A stretch of 64,000 nt of DNA, from positions 4,678,492 through 4,742,491 of the forward strand of contig JABTTV010000001.1 in assembly GCA_015075725.1 (NCBI GenBank), read 5' to 3'. Below the pieces are notes generated by a model. It did no database searches and was not told the DNA's origin. It was given only the letters and a program-made list of their open reading frames with translations. Source of the DNA: Anaerolineales bacterium (GTDB taxonomy: Bacteria; Chloroflexota; Anaerolineae; Anaerolineales; Villigracilaceae). Below, piece by piece: positions 27,878-37,688 of this stretch. The stretch's first letter is position 1. The number at the start of each line of letters is the position of its first letter. The position numbers were made by a program, and so were the translations under genes.

Positions 27878-28624
27878 ATGATCAGGAAAATCATCATTGT
27901 TCTGGCGCTAATGACGTTGGTTCTGACACCTACACTGAGCGTTAAAGCCTGGTATAACTGCGGCGGCTACATTACCGTCCAATGGGGCGATACATTGAGC
28001 GGCCTGGCAGCCATGTGCGGGACGACCGTGGAAGCCGTTCGGTCTGCGAATCCCGGGCTCGGTTGGTGGCTGTATGCCGGGCAGGTCATCTATCTTCCAT
28101 CCGGGTACGCAAGCCAGCCTGTTTATAATCCTTATCCGACGGGAAATACGTATATCGTCCAGCCGGGTGATACGCTGGCGATCATTGCAGCCAGATATGG
28201 GATGACGGTTTACGACCTTTGGGCTGCCAACCCGCAAATCTGGAATCCGAGTTTGATCTATGTGGGGCAGGCGATCAACATACCGGTTTCATACGCGCCT
28301 CCTCCCCCTCCCGTGGTATATCCTGCTCCCTATCCCATTCCTTCCTATCCCACCTCCATCCCGCCGGGATCGAACACATTAAAGATCACCTACAAAAAGG
28401 GGCTTATCGTTAGAGACAGCCCGGGCGGGGACATCATCGGATGGGCAACGTATGACGAATATAAAGAATGGTGCTATTACCCGGGCAGCATCACAAAGGA
28501 TTCAGTTGGCAAGGTATGGGTACAGGTCGATCTCAATCCGCCCCAGCACGGTTATACAACCGGTTGGATTCTCGTCAAAGACCAATATGGAGGGTATTTT
28601 ACAAGCCTTACCCTCGATTGGTAA
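27878..28624 (+). CDS. Secreted protein with two LysM modules
   Basis: 248 residues. Signal peptide of about 25 residues (hydrophobic core then SVKAW). LysM modules at about 30-75 (ITVQWGDTLSGLAAMCG) and 90-135 (YIVQPGDTLAIIAARYG). A proline/tyrosine-rich linker (about 140-165) and an SH3-like C-terminal domain (YKKGLIVRDSPGG, VWVQVDL) follow. Probably binds cell-wall or surface glycan; no catalytic domain is visible. Confidence 0.87.
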   Translation: MIRKIIIVLALMTLVLTPTLSVKAWYNCGGYITVQWGDTLSGLAAMCGTTVEAVRSANPGLGWWLYAGQVIYLPSGYASQPVYNPYPTGNTYIVQPGDTLAIIAARYGMTVYDLWAANPQIWNPSLIYVGQAINIPVSYAPPPPPVVYPAPYPIPSYPTSIPPGSNTLKITYKKGLIVRDSPGGDIIGWATYDEYKEWCYYPGSITKDSVGKVWVQVDLNPPQHGYTTGWILVKDQYGGYFTSLTLDW

Positions 28625-28698
28625 TCGAAACAAATACCATCGATCAACAAGCAGGTCGTGCTGATACCCGAATCGGATGTATGGCGCGACCTGCTTTC

Positions 28699-29826
28699 TT
28701 ATGCCGAAAACTTTTTTGCCTTGGCAATCCGCTCGCCCAAGGGCGGATGGGAATAGAACATGAAGACCACCCATTTCTCCGGGTCGATCTCGCCCAGGTT
28801 TTGATTTGCAAGCCGGGTAAAGGCTGAGGCGAACGCTTCATTCCTGCCGGTGGAAGCCAAAGCGTAATCGTCCGCCATGCGTTCGCGCCAGCGGGATATT
28901 GCGTTATCAACCGGCATGGTGAACAAACCAAATGCTCCGAGAATCAACCCCAAGGCAGGCATGGCGGCAGGATCACTGACACCGGAAAACCCAAGAGAGC
29001 CAACCGCCCAATTCATTCCCAGGGAAGCGAGATAAAAACAGAGAGCCGTCATCACCGTGCCGAATGCGATCAGAAATGGAATGTCCTTGTGAACATGATG
29101 TCCCAATTCGTGGGCAAGAACCGTTTCGATCTCATCGGGTGTGAATTCGTTGATGAGGGTATCACCGAGTATGATTCGGCGCGTATTGCCGATTCCGGTC
29201 AAGGCGGCGTTCGCGGCTTTGGTGCGCCGTGACATGTCAAACTTGAAGACGCCCTTCACTTTCGTATTGGCGCGCCTGGCAAGATCAAGCAGACGATCTT
29301 CAAGGTCCTTGTGTTCGTCACCAAGCGGAACGTATTTATTGAAAAACGGCATGATGACCACAGGTGCCAGATGCGAAAGGAGGACGTTGAAAAGCAAAAG
29401 TCCGCCTGCCGCCCAAAGCCACCAGGCTTCTCCTGTCAGGCGAAGCGCGAGATACAACAACTCCAGCAGGATCAAACCGATGGGCGCTCCGATCGCCAAA
29501 CCTTTGAACTGGTCCACGAACCAATCCTTGAGCGATTGGTTGGATTGCCCGAAACGATGCGGCAGGACGAAGCCGCTGTAATATCCGAGGGGAAAGTTGA
29601 GAACTGAGTAGATTCCCCCAAAGATGAGGACAAATAAAGCTACAAGCAGCCATTCATTCGACGTTTTGGAGGCCAGCCAATCGCGGACAGAAATGCTCCA
29701 GCCAAAGGTAAGCCAGGCAAGGGCGTAGACGGCGCTAAAGGTTGTATCGACCAGCCACAGTCGGCGGCGGATGCGGGCATATTCTTTCGCCTTTTTTTGA
29801 CGTTCAGGATCGAGTGTGGTTTCCAT
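28699..29826 (-). CDS. M48-family metallopeptidase (Ste24-like)
   Basis: 375-residue integral membrane zinc protease. Several transmembrane segments (about 25-45, 60-85, 100-145) precede the active site VLAHELGHHVHKD. The third ligand region RMADDYALASTGR follows two further hydrophobic segments. Length and order fit CAAX-prenyl-protease/Ste24-type M48A enzymes; in bacteria these act in membrane protein quality control. It is alone on the minus strand. Confidence 0.92.
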   Translation of the reverse strand: METTLDPERQKKAKEYARIRRRLWLVDTTFSAVYALAWLTFGWSISVRDWLASKTSNEWLLVALFVLIFGGIYSVLNFPLGYYSGFVLPHRFGQSNQSLKDWFVDQFKGLAIGAPIGLILLELLYLALRLTGEAWWLWAAGGLLLFNVLLSHLAPVVIMPFFNKYVPLGDEHKDLEDRLLDLARRANTKVKGVFKFDMSRRTKAANAALTGIGNTRRIILGDTLINEFTPDEIETVLAHELGHHVHKDIPFLIAFGTVMTALCFYLASLGMNWAVGSLGFSGVSDPAAMPALGLILGAFGLFTMPVDNAISRWRERMADDYALASTGRNEAFASAFTRLANQNLGEIDPEKWVVFMFYSHPPLGERIAKAKKFSA

Positions 29827-29983
29827 GAAACGACCATCCTCATCACAACGAAAGTCTTGACTCTATAACAATGGCAAGGTGTAAGTTCGTTAAAGCATCA
29901 GACAACCGGCAAGTTGGTCCTTGTCTGCTCAACATAAATATTCAAAAAAATATTATACACTCCCCGGATATATAATTAAAGGT

Positions 29984-31330
29984 ATGGCAGCCTCAACCAG
30001 ACAACCCACCGGCATGACCGGCTTCACCATCGTCTGGGCGGGCCAGTTGATCTCCGTCCTCGCTTCCAGCATGACCCAATTTGCGCTCACCATCTGGGCG
30101 TATCAGGAGACGGGCAGCGCCACGTCTTTGGGAATCATCAACACAGCTTTCATCGTGCCATTTCTCCTGCTCTCACCGATTGCAGGCGTGATGGTGGACC
30201 GGCATAACCGCAAACTCATGATGATGGTCAGTGACCTGACAGCCGTGCTTGCCACAAGCGGAATCCTCATCTTGCAAGCGATGGGCAGCCTTGAAATATG
30301 GCATTTGTATATCGCCGCCGTCATCAACGGACTTGGCAATACCTTCCAATGGCCCGCGTATTCCGCGGCGATCAGCACGATGGTGCCGAAGGACAATTAC
30401 AGCCGTGCAAATGGGATGATGTCGCTGGTCGAGTCGGGACCTGCCGTGCTTGCCCCAATCTTTGCCGGGGTGCTGCTTCCCATCATCACCCTGACCGGTA
30501 TTCTCGTCATCGATGTGGCGACCTTTTTCATTGCCATTATCGCTCTCACGCTTGTAATCGTCCCTCAACCGGAGAAAACCGTCGAAGGTCAAGCCGGAAG
30601 CGGATCTATCTTTAAAGAGGCCTTATACGGCTTCAAATACATCTTTGCCCGGCGCGGACTACTCGGTTTGTTGATATTTTTCATTGTATTGAATTTTGTG
30701 ATCGGAATATCCATTTCATTATTTTCTCCGTTCATCCTGGAGCGCACGGACCAGAGCAGCGAAATGCTCGGCATTGTCACTTCGGCAAATGCGATCGGCG
30801 CTGTCATTGGCGGGCTGCTCATCGGTTTATGGGGCGGATTCAAGAAGCGTATGAACAGCATCTTCCTCGGCGAAGCGCTGACAGGGTTATTCCTTTTGGT
30901 CATTTTTGGGTTGGGACGAAGCCTGCCGGTCTGGATCATCGGCGTAGTCATCGGCGGTATCTTTCCCATTTTCACCAATGGGGCAAGTCAAGCCATCTGG
31001 CAGGCAAAGGTCGCCCCCGATGTGCAGGGACGGGTCTTCTCCGCGCGGCGAATGATCGCCTGGTCGGTGGGACCGATCACCCCGATCATTGCGGGCCTGC
31101 TCGCGGATTATGTCACCGAGCCGATGATGCTCGGCGACACATGGCTGGCAAATACTTTCGGCTGGATGGTCGGAACGACGCCCGGCTCCGGCATGGCGCT
31201 GCAACTGGTCCTCACAGGAATCTTATACATCGCCGTGGCAGTGTTCACTTATCTGTTCGTCCCGCACGTCCGCAATTTGGAGGCGGAACTTCCCGACCAT
31301 GACCAAATGAAAAAGGCGGAGGCAGCATAA
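29984..31330 (+). CDS. MFS transporter
   Basis: 448 residues with about 12 transmembrane helices. MFS loop motif GVMVDRHNRKLMMM between TM2 and TM3, typical of the MefA/drug:H+ antiporter-3 group. ATG 29984 is preferred to an upstream TTG at 29921; a TATAAT only 7 bases before it hints at a leaderless or very short leader. The two GNAT genes follow with 1-base overlap and 2-base spacing, forming an operon. Export of a small toxic compound is plausible, but the substrate is unknown. Confidence 0.88.
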   Translation: MAASTRQPTGMTGFTIVWAGQLISVLASSMTQFALTIWAYQETGSATSLGIINTAFIVPFLLLSPIAGVMVDRHNRKLMMMVSDLTAVLATSGILILQAMGSLEIWHLYIAAVINGLGNTFQWPAYSAAISTMVPKDNYSRANGMMSLVESGPAVLAPIFAGVLLPIITLTGILVIDVATFFIAIIALTLVIVPQPEKTVEGQAGSGSIFKEALYGFKYIFARRGLLGLLIFFIVLNFVIGISISLFSPFILERTDQSSEMLGIVTSANAIGAVIGGLLIGLWGGFKKRMNSIFLGEALTGLFLLVIFGLGRSLPVWIIGVVIGGIFPIFTNGASQAIWQAKVAPDVQGRVFSARRMIAWSVGPITPIIAGLLADYVTEPMMLGDTWLANTFGWMVGTTPGSGMALQLVLTGILYIAVAVFTYLFVPHVRNLEAELPDHDQMKKAEAA

Positions 31331-32148
31331 TGATCGAACTTCATTCTGAAAACTATGAACGTATCCGTCCGCTCTTGCTGGGCATGGACTTTCACCTTAT
31401 CGGTCGGTCCATCCTCGCCAAAAAGACACCCGCACAGATTTTTGTAGATAATGCCGAAGCGCCAAAATCCCTTTTCTCAAAGGCAGGTCATCGATTCATT
31501 TTGGCGGGTAATACTATGCTCGACAGCTTCAATCAATTCATCCAAACGCATTTCATCGAAACAATCTTTCCGCAAGCCGAGGCAAAAGGCTTGGATGGAT
31601 TCTTGATTTATTATGACAACAAGGCATGGGAAGAAAAGATGGGGTTTCTGATCCAAGGCAAAGAGACCATCCATGCAAACCGCGAATACTATGCCTGCAA
31701 AGATGTGAAGCATGATCGGCGCAGCATCCTGCTGGGCGATTTCCAAATCAAACCAGTAGACGCTGATCTTCTATCCGTTCCCAATCTCAAACATCTCGAA
31801 ACACTCAAAGAAGAGATGATGTCCGAACGCCCCACTGTAGATGATTTTCTCGCCAAGAGCTTTGGAGTGTGCGCCGTTCATAACAATGAACTCGTGGGCT
31901 GGTGTCTCTCCGAATACAATGCGGAATGCCGCTGTGAGATCGGCATTGAGACCACCAGTGACTACCGTCAACGCGGCATTGCCACTGCACTCACGCTTGC
32001 ATTTCTCGAATACGCTTTTTCACACGGCATCACCGAAGTCGGCTGGCACTGTTTCAAGCGCAACGAAGCGTCTGCAAAGACCGCTCTCAAGGCAGGCTTT
32101 GATAAAGTCTGCGATTACAAGTCCTTCATTGTTTTGCTCAAGGAGTAA
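31330..32148 (+). CDS. GNAT N-acetyltransferase
   Basis: 272 residues. The N-terminal half is a GNAT_acetyltr_2-like domain. The C-terminal half carries the acetyl-CoA loop TTSDYRQRGIATALTLAF (Q/RxxGxG/A) and the final strand W-CFKRNEASAKTALKAGF. Its ATG overlaps the stop codon of the MFS gene by one base (TAATG), indicating translational coupling. Substrate unknown. Confidence 0.85.
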   Translation: MIELHSENYERIRPLLLGMDFHLIGRSILAKKTPAQIFVDNAEAPKSLFSKAGHRFILAGNTMLDSFNQFIQTHFIETIFPQAEAKGLDGFLIYYDNKAWEEKMGFLIQGKETIHANREYYACKDVKHDRRSILLGDFQIKPVDADLLSVPNLKHLETLKEEMMSERPTVDDFLAKSFGVCAVHNNELVGWCLSEYNAECRCEIGIETTSDYRQRGIATALTLAFLEYAFSHGITEVGWHCFKRNEASAKTALKAGFDKVCDYKSFIVLLKE

Positions 32149-32150
32149 GA

Positions 32151-33098
32151 ATGAAATTCTCAATGCGCCCCTACCGCAATGAAGAAGATTACTGGCGAAT
32201 GCGCCAATTCCTGCGCGAGGTCATGATGCTGAATGATCTACATCAATACAGCTGGCACGTTGCACGGCTCGACTACTGGTGGTGGTTCGCCAACCCCGAT
32301 ATTGAGAAAATCGATCCAGAACAAGCCATCTTCATTTGGGAAGCAGAAAAAGGAGAAATTGCCGCCGTGCTCAATCCCGAAGGGAAAGGGCAAGCCTATC
32401 TGCAAATCCACCCGAAATATCGCACACCTGAACTCGAAGAAGAACTGATCGTCACAGCCGAAGAGCACTTCAAGCACCCGAACCGCGAAGGCAGAATGCG
32501 CGTCTTGGTCTTTGCGGATTCAAAAGACGCAATGCGACACGAAATTCTAAAACGACGCGGCTACCAAAAAGTAGAAAGACCCGAAACGAACGAAACGATA
32601 CACATCTTCCCGCTTGCCAATGAGATCAAAGATGTAAAAACACCCGAAGGCTTCACCATCCGCGCGCTTGGGCATGGACTGGAATTGCTTGAGCGTTGTT
32701 ACGCCTCGGGGCTTGGCTTTCATAAAGACGATATCAACACTGCGCGAGAAAATCGCGACGACCCAAGCTGGTATCACCACATTCAATCCGCGCCGCTCTA
32801 TCGCCGCGACCTCGACATCGTTGCCATCGCCAATGACGGTTCCATTGCCGCCTTCTGCACCGCCTGGTTCGACGATGTCACCCGCACGGCATACTTCGAA
32901 CCGGTTGCCACTGTTCCCAAGCATCAACGACATGGACTCGGTAAAGCTGTCCTTACCGAAGGTTTGAAGCGGCTCAAAATAATGGGCGCAAAGATCGCCA
33001 CCGTGGGCGGATATTCAGACGAAGCAAACGGATTGTATTTCTCCGTCTTCGGAAGAGAATTTGACTTGCTTCAGCCGTGGGAAAAATTTTTTAATTGA
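32151..33098 (+). CDS. Tandem GNAT-fold acetyltransferase
   Basis: 315 residues, apparently two GNAT folds. The C-terminal one has VPKHQRHGLGKAVLTEGLKR, the acetyl-CoA-binding signature. The N-terminal one (RPYRNEEDYWRMRQFLREV, IHPKYR) has a degraded signature. It starts 2 bases after the previous GNAT gene. Substrate unknown; possibly works with the MFS pump and its neighbour on the same compound. Confidence 0.85.
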   Translation: MKFSMRPYRNEEDYWRMRQFLREVMMLNDLHQYSWHVARLDYWWWFANPDIEKIDPEQAIFIWEAEKGEIAAVLNPEGKGQAYLQIHPKYRTPELEEELIVTAEEHFKHPNREGRMRVLVFADSKDAMRHEILKRRGYQKVERPETNETIHIFPLANEIKDVKTPEGFTIRALGHGLELLERCYASGLGFHKDDINTARENRDDPSWYHHIQSAPLYRRDLDIVAIANDGSIAAFCTAWFDDVTRTAYFEPVATVPKHQRHGLGKAVLTEGLKRLKIMGAKIATVGGYSDEANGLYFSVFGREFDLLQPWEKFFN

Positions 33099-33100
33099 AA

Positions 33101-33133
33101 AGGTGACTGTCACTTCGTAAGTAACAGTCACCT
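33101..33133. terminator. Hairpin between convergent genes
   Basis: AGGTGACTGT and ACAGTCACCT form a 10-bp stem extended by ACTT/AAGT around CGT. It lies just after the GNAT stop codon; the U-run is weak. Confidence 0.7.
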
Positions 33134-33163
33134 CGCTTCTTTCTCACCGACAATTGATTCTGT

Positions 33164-33733
33164 CTACCCAGCCTTTGCCTGCTCCCCAGCCAACAACGCG
33201 ATCACTTCCTCCGACCTCATCACCTGACCATACGATTTCAATGCCGCTAAAAATGCCTTGTGAACATGATCCGCCGGGATGAGCGTGCTGTTGAATTCAA
33301 GATCGCGCGTGGCACAGGCATCTTCCGCAACGATGACCTTAAAGCCGAAGTCCGCAGCGGCGCGGGCGGTGGCATCCACGCACATATGGGTCATCATGCC
33401 GGTGATGACCACGCGCTCGATATCCCACTCTTTCAGCATTTCCAATAGATTCGTCTCGCGAAAGGAATTGGGATAATGCTTGTACACGATCGGTTCACCC
33501 TCAAAATGTGCCACGGCATCGTGAATGTCCGAACCTTCGGTGCCGCGGATAAAAAATGCCGCATCGGGTTTCAAGGCAATATGTTGAATGTGGATGTGAT
33601 GTCCGCCATGCTCGCGAAAGCATTGCAAAATGGAGTAGGCTTTCTTTGCCGCTTCGAGCGGGTTGACCAGTTCCTTCTTCCCACCAGGAAAGTAGTCTTT
33701 TTGAATATCGATGATCAGCAGGGCTGTTTTCAT
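33164..33733 (-). CDS. Cysteine hydrolase, isochorismatase family
   Basis: 189 residues. Catalytic triad visible as D in LLIIDIQKDYF, K in PIVYKHYPNSF and C in GMMTHMCVDATARAA. The cis-peptide motif VITGM is present. Family members hydrolyse isochorismate, nicotinamide or other amides; the substrate is not clear here. Its ATG overlaps the stop codon of the M50-TPR gene by 4 bases, so it is the last gene of that operon. Confidence 0.9.
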   Translation of the reverse strand: MKTALLIIDIQKDYFPGGKKELVNPLEAAKKAYSILQCFREHGGHHIHIQHIALKPDAAFFIRGTEGSDIHDAVAHFEGEPIVYKHYPNSFRETNLLEMLKEWDIERVVITGMMTHMCVDATARAAADFGFKVIVAEDACATRDLEFNSTLIPADHVHKAFLAALKSYGQVMRSEEVIALLAGEQAKAG

Positions 33734-35340
33734 GAAAGGTTCCTTTCATTTCTTGACATCGAAGGCGGTATGCTTTTAAGGAAATCGTCTGCCTGCCGCT
33801 TCAAATGGAGTTTTTCGGCATTTGAAATCACCCACTCAAAATCTGACCTGGCTTCCACCACTCTTCCCAACTCAACACACGCCTTCCCCCTGCCCAAATG
33901 GAGCCGCGCCTCCCGTGGATTGATTTCGATGGCGCGGGTGAACAATGTCACAGCGGATTCGAAGTCCCGGTTGACGAGGCAGGCTTCGGCGAGTCCTTGA
34001 AGCGCGAGAGCATTGCGGGGATTCTTGTCGAGGACGCGTCCGTAGTAATCCTTCGCCCAATCCAGATTATCCTGATACAAAACCAGGTTGACATCCACCA
34101 TCGCAAGCGATTCCTCCGGCGATAAGCCCACCGCCAGGTCCTGATCTGCATGCGCGGAATCGAGATCGCCCAGCCGAAAATGCGCAAGCGAGCGTACGAC
34201 GTAAAAAAGCGGCATGCGCGAATGCAGTGAAACGGCTTTGTTGAAATTTTCGAGCGCAGGTTGGTATTCACCGCGTTCCAACAACAGCGAGCCGCGGTCG
34301 AAATACGGCACAGCCCAATCCGGGTTGAGCGCCTGCGCCTGGACGAACCGCTCGAGAGCGGCGTCGTATTCCTTGTTGAGCAGGTGAATCTCCCCGCGAA
34401 GTTCGAGCGCAAGCAGGTGACTCTGGTTTAGTTTCAAGGCGCGTTCCACATCGGCGACCGCCCGTTCCCCGTGACCGATGGCTAAAAAACAACCAGCGCG
34501 CGTGATGTAATTGTTGATATTCCCCGGCTGGCGTTCGATCTCGGTTATGTAAAGTTGGGCTGCGCGTTCATAATCGCCCTGCAAATAATAATACGCAGCG
34601 CGTTTGAAAAACCAGGCAAGACCGAGGTTGACATTCCTGAGAGCGGTTCGGTTCAATGTGCTGATGGAGAATGCAATCAGAACGCAGAAGAACAAAAGGA
34701 CATAATCGAGGGTAAGGATCCCGAAAACGATCAAAAGAATCAGAATTGGGATCCCGACGATGAGCGCGATCTGATCCGCCCGTGTCTTGCCGAACAGCCA
34801 TTCCATGGCGGCGTGCAGGATGTTCCCGCCGTCCAGCGGATAGACAGGCAAAAGATTGAAGATGACCAGAATAATATTGACGATTGCGAGGGAGAAGAAC
34901 AGGTTTTGAAAAGTTTGAAACCAGACATAAGTTTCGGGGGATGTCGAGTAGGGAAGGAAGAACAGGGCGGAAAGGATGAAAACCGCAACGCACAGGAATG
35001 CGAGCAGCATGTTCACCAACGGACCCGCCGCAAAGATGAACAGATTATGCAGCGGCTTTTCAGGCTTATAGGAAAGGTTGGTCAAACCGCCCAACAACCA
35101 GACCACCACGCTTTTGACAGGCACGCCCACCAACTGCGCCGCAAAGGCGTGACCGATCTCGTGCAGGAAGATGAAGATGGACAACCCGCCCACCCACAGT
35201 AATGCTTCGACAACGCCGCGCAGGTCCACAGGCTTGAATAAAAGATAGGCGATCGGAATGCTGAAGATGGTGGAAAAATGGAAACGTATATCCACGCCGC
35301 GCCAGCGGCCGAAGGACCACGACCAACCGAGTGTTCTCAT
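33730..35340 (-). CDS. Site-2 protease (M50) fused to TPR repeats
   Basis: 536 residues. M50 core: HEIGHAFAAQ zinc motif in the first third and the second ligand in NLLPVYPLDGG, with about six transmembrane helices. From about residue 245 on, some eight TPR units follow (for example AAQLYITEIERQPGNINNY). ATG 35340 overlaps the stop codon of the RNase H gene by 4 bases; an in-frame ATG 16 codons upstream would give a long overlap and is rejected. Membrane-embedded protease with a protein-binding cytoplasmic scaffold; target unknown. Confidence 0.9.
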   Translation of the reverse strand: MRTLGWSWSFGRWRGVDIRFHFSTIFSIPIAYLLFKPVDLRGVVEALLWVGGLSIFIFLHEIGHAFAAQLVGVPVKSVVVWLLGGLTNLSYKPEKPLHNLFIFAAGPLVNMLLAFLCVAVFILSALFFLPYSTSPETYVWFQTFQNLFFSLAIVNIILVIFNLLPVYPLDGGNILHAAMEWLFGKTRADQIALIVGIPILILLIVFGILTLDYVLLFFCVLIAFSISTLNRTALRNVNLGLAWFFKRAAYYYLQGDYERAAQLYITEIERQPGNINNYITRAGCFLAIGHGERAVADVERALKLNQSHLLALELRGEIHLLNKEYDAALERFVQAQALNPDWAVPYFDRGSLLLERGEYQPALENFNKAVSLHSRMPLFYVVRSLAHFRLGDLDSAHADQDLAVGLSPEESLAMVDVNLVLYQDNLDWAKDYYGRVLDKNPRNALALQGLAEACLVNRDFESAVTLFTRAIEINPREARLHLGRGKACVELGRVVEARSDFEWVISNAEKLHLKRQADDFLKSIPPSMSRNERNLS

Positions 35341-35960
35341 TTTCTGCCGAAGTCCGCTGGGTTCTCGCCCCACATGCTCGTATCCCATTTCAAGATCCTG
35401 CCTTCGGGCAATTCGTTTTCCGCCAGCCAGTTCTCCGCGCTGCGGATGAGGGCAAAGAGGATGGAGTTCTTCGGTGTTCGCCTAAGTCTTGTCCGGCATT
35501 CGCCGGTATTGACCCAGGAGATCGCATTTTCTGAATCGGAATAAATCGGAAGACGCAGGTTGTGCTTCTCCTGCCAGGTCAAGGCATGGACGATGGCAAG
35601 GAATTCCCCAACGTTGTTCGTCCCATCGGCGTACGGACCCGCATGAAAGATCTCCTTGCCTGTCTCTGTATTGACTCCGCGATATTCGAGTTTTCCGGGC
35701 GATCCCTTGCAAGCCGCATCGACGCAGACAGAAGGCAGGCGGGGTTTGATGCTGGCAAGTTTCCATTTCCCGCTCGAGGATGCCTTGCCGGAATAATCCT
35801 CGTAGTTGGCAAGATAGGCGGCATCCGCCTCGGATTCACTCTCGAAGGCTTTATATTGCGCGCCGACAAAGCCCTTCACCTGTTTTTCGCATTCCGCCCA
35901 TGAAGCGAATATGCCCGTCCGGCGTCCCTTCCAAACGACGTAATACTTCTGCCTCGTCAT
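35337..35960 (-). CDS. rnhA: Ribonuclease H with N-terminal viroplasmin-type domain
   Basis: 207 residues. The N-terminal hybrid-binding domain is KYYVVWKGRRTGIFASWAEC (caulimovirus viroplasmin/RNase H1 type). The catalytic domain has the D of VCVDAACKGSPG, the E of NVGEFLAIVHAL, the D of YSDSENAISW and a C-terminal MWGENPADFGRK in place of the usual HxxNExAD. It removes RNA from RNA-DNA hybrids. First gene of a three-gene overlap operon with the M50-TPR and cysteine hydrolase genes. Confidence 0.9.
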   Translation of the reverse strand: MTRQKYYVVWKGRRTGIFASWAECEKQVKGFVGAQYKAFESESEADAAYLANYEDYSGKASSSGKWKLASIKPRLPSVCVDAACKGSPGKLEYRGVNTETGKEIFHAGPYADGTNNVGEFLAIVHALTWQEKHNLRLPIYSDSENAISWVNTGECRTRLRRTPKNSILFALIRSAENWLAENELPEGRILKWDTSMWGENPADFGRK

Positions 35961-35990
35961 GGAATAATTTTACATCAAAGCCCGAAGCGT

Positions 35991-36401
35991 CTATTCCTCT
36001 TCGATCCAGCCTTGTTCCTCCACCGCCATGAAGATATCGGTCGCGGAGATGATCCCGATCAATGTGCCGGCATCGTCAGCGATCGGCAGGTGATGAAATT
36101 TATGCTTCTGCATGATCCGGGAACACTCGGCAAGAGTCCAATCTGCGCGCCCCGTGATGATGGGACCGGACATGATCTCGCGCACGGTCGTTTCGGCCGG
36201 GTTGCGTCCTTCAGCCGCAATCTTATCGCGAATGTCGGTCGTGGTCACGATGCCGTAGGCAGGATTCTTCTCGCTGATGGCAACCACCACGCTGTGGATC
36301 TTGCGGCGGCGCATCAAAGTCATCGCGTATGAGACGCTCGAATCCGGGTCGACCACGACCACAGGGCTGGACATCCAATCACGGACATGGTTCATGCTCA
36401 C
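35991..36401 (-). CDS. CBS-domain pair protein
   Basis: 136 residues, two CBS motifs forming one Bateman module: VRDWMSSPVVVVDPDSSV and VREIMSGPIITGRADWTL, each ending in a TDI segment (TTTDIRDK, ISATDIFM). Such modules bind adenine nucleotides and act as energy or redox sensors. No effector domain is fused. It starts 27 bases after the gene at 36429. Confidence 0.92.
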   Translation of the reverse strand: MSMNHVRDWMSSPVVVVDPDSSVSYAMTLMRRRKIHSVVVAISEKNPAYGIVTTTDIRDKIAAEGRNPAETTVREIMSGPIITGRADWTLAECSRIMQKHKFHHLPIADDAGTLIGIISATDIFMAVEEQGWIEEE

Positions 36402-36428
36402 TCTCCTCGGCGAAATGTATCGATAAGT

Positions 36429-37637
36429 TTAAGGCGCCTGTTGGATCCAGGTCGCGCCGCTGTCTGTCGTCTTGTAAAGGATCCGCATACCGTTCGCATC
36501 GGCAAACACAACCCATCCAGTCTGTGAGTTGACAAAGCTCATATCCACGATGGAAGTGCCGAAGGGAATATCCGGGGTAACCTGCCGGATGGTAGCCCCC
36601 GCATCGTTCGTGACGTAGAACTGGTCAGCCGCATAAAATATTAATTCAGCCGATGATGGGGTTTCCAAAATCCCGTACCCGGTGAAGTCGACATCCATTC
36701 GATCCCAGGTGTTCCCGCCATCGGTGGTTCGGTAAACAAGGATCTCCGGCGTTTCAGCCGATTTGCGTATGGCGAGCAAGCCATCCGTCGGTGAGATAAA
36801 TTCGATATCGACGACGTTCAACTCACTTTCAGCGGACCCTTCAGGCAATACAAGTTCGATGTTCGACCAGGTATTCCCTCCGTCTCCGCTCCGATATAGG
36901 TAGACCGCTCCGGGCGCGTAGATCACTCCGCCCACCCAGGCTGTGGTCCCATCGAGCGGCAGGATGAAATTTTTGATGCCGCCAAGCGGAAGCGACTCTC
37001 CCGCACCCTCAAGATTGGGATCGTTGGTGTAGACCCGGTCCCAGGTCGCGCCGCCATCCGCTGACTTGAAGATCGAAACCGCCATCGAACCCGCGCCCAC
37101 GCCGAGATCCGCCATCACCCAGCCGTTATTTTCATCGAGGAAATGGATGGAGCCGCCGCTGAAAGGCGTATCGAAGGTTTCCCAGGTGAGCCCCCCGTCG
37201 CGCGTTCGATAAAGCATGCCGCCATTGGGATATCGATTCATGTCGGGAGATTGCACCCAGGCGCGCTCAGCATCGAGGATATCGATGAAGACGAGATAGC
37301 CTGCATCAACCAAATCCGGAGGAGTGACATCGTACCAGGTCGCGCCGCCATCGTTCGTGCGGATGATGTCTTCTTCTGTAACCGCCCAGCCAAATACTTC
37401 ATCCAACATTTCGATGTTCAAAATGGATGGAGATTCGATCAACGGCGCGTCGATCGCCGGAGGCAATGGCGTCCCTTGCGGCGTTTCAAGAGCGAGTGGC
37501 TGGACCTGCGGTTCTTCCGTCCCCATCGGTGTTGCGGTCGGCTGGATCAACTCCGGCACTTGCGTGACCTGAGCCTCCGGTGCGCACGCGTTTATCAGCA
37601 CGGAAAGAAGTAAGGCTAAAGTGATAAAACGTTTCAT
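36429..37637 (-). CDS. BNR/Ycf48-like beta-propeller lipoprotein
   Basis: 402 residues. Lipoprotein signal with lipobox LINAC at about residues 14-18. A Pro/Thr-rich linker is followed by at least five blades carrying the SxDGGxTW motif (TNDGGATWYDV, TRDGGLTWETF, SADGGATWDRV, SGDGGNTWSNI, TTDGGNTWDRM). The fold resembles Ycf48/HCF136-type propellers, but the organism need not be photosynthetic. Extracytoplasmic; role unknown. Confidence 0.88.
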   Translation of the reverse strand: MKRFITLALLLSVLINACAPEAQVTQVPELIQPTATPMGTEEPQVQPLALETPQGTPLPPAIDAPLIESPSILNIEMLDEVFGWAVTEEDIIRTNDGGATWYDVTPPDLVDAGYLVFIDILDAERAWVQSPDMNRYPNGGMLYRTRDGGLTWETFDTPFSGGSIHFLDENNGWVMADLGVGAGSMAVSIFKSADGGATWDRVYTNDPNLEGAGESLPLGGIKNFILPLDGTTAWVGGVIYAPGAVYLYRSGDGGNTWSNIELVLPEGSAESELNVVDIEFISPTDGLLAIRKSAETPEILVYRTTDGGNTWDRMDVDFTGYGILETPSSAELIFYAADQFYVTNDAGATIRQVTPDIPFGTSIVDMSFVNSQTGWVVFADANGMRILYKTTDSGATWIQQAP

Positions 37638-37688
37638 GATACTCCTTTGGCAATCTGGAACGAAGGGATTACCAAACTGCCCGATAAT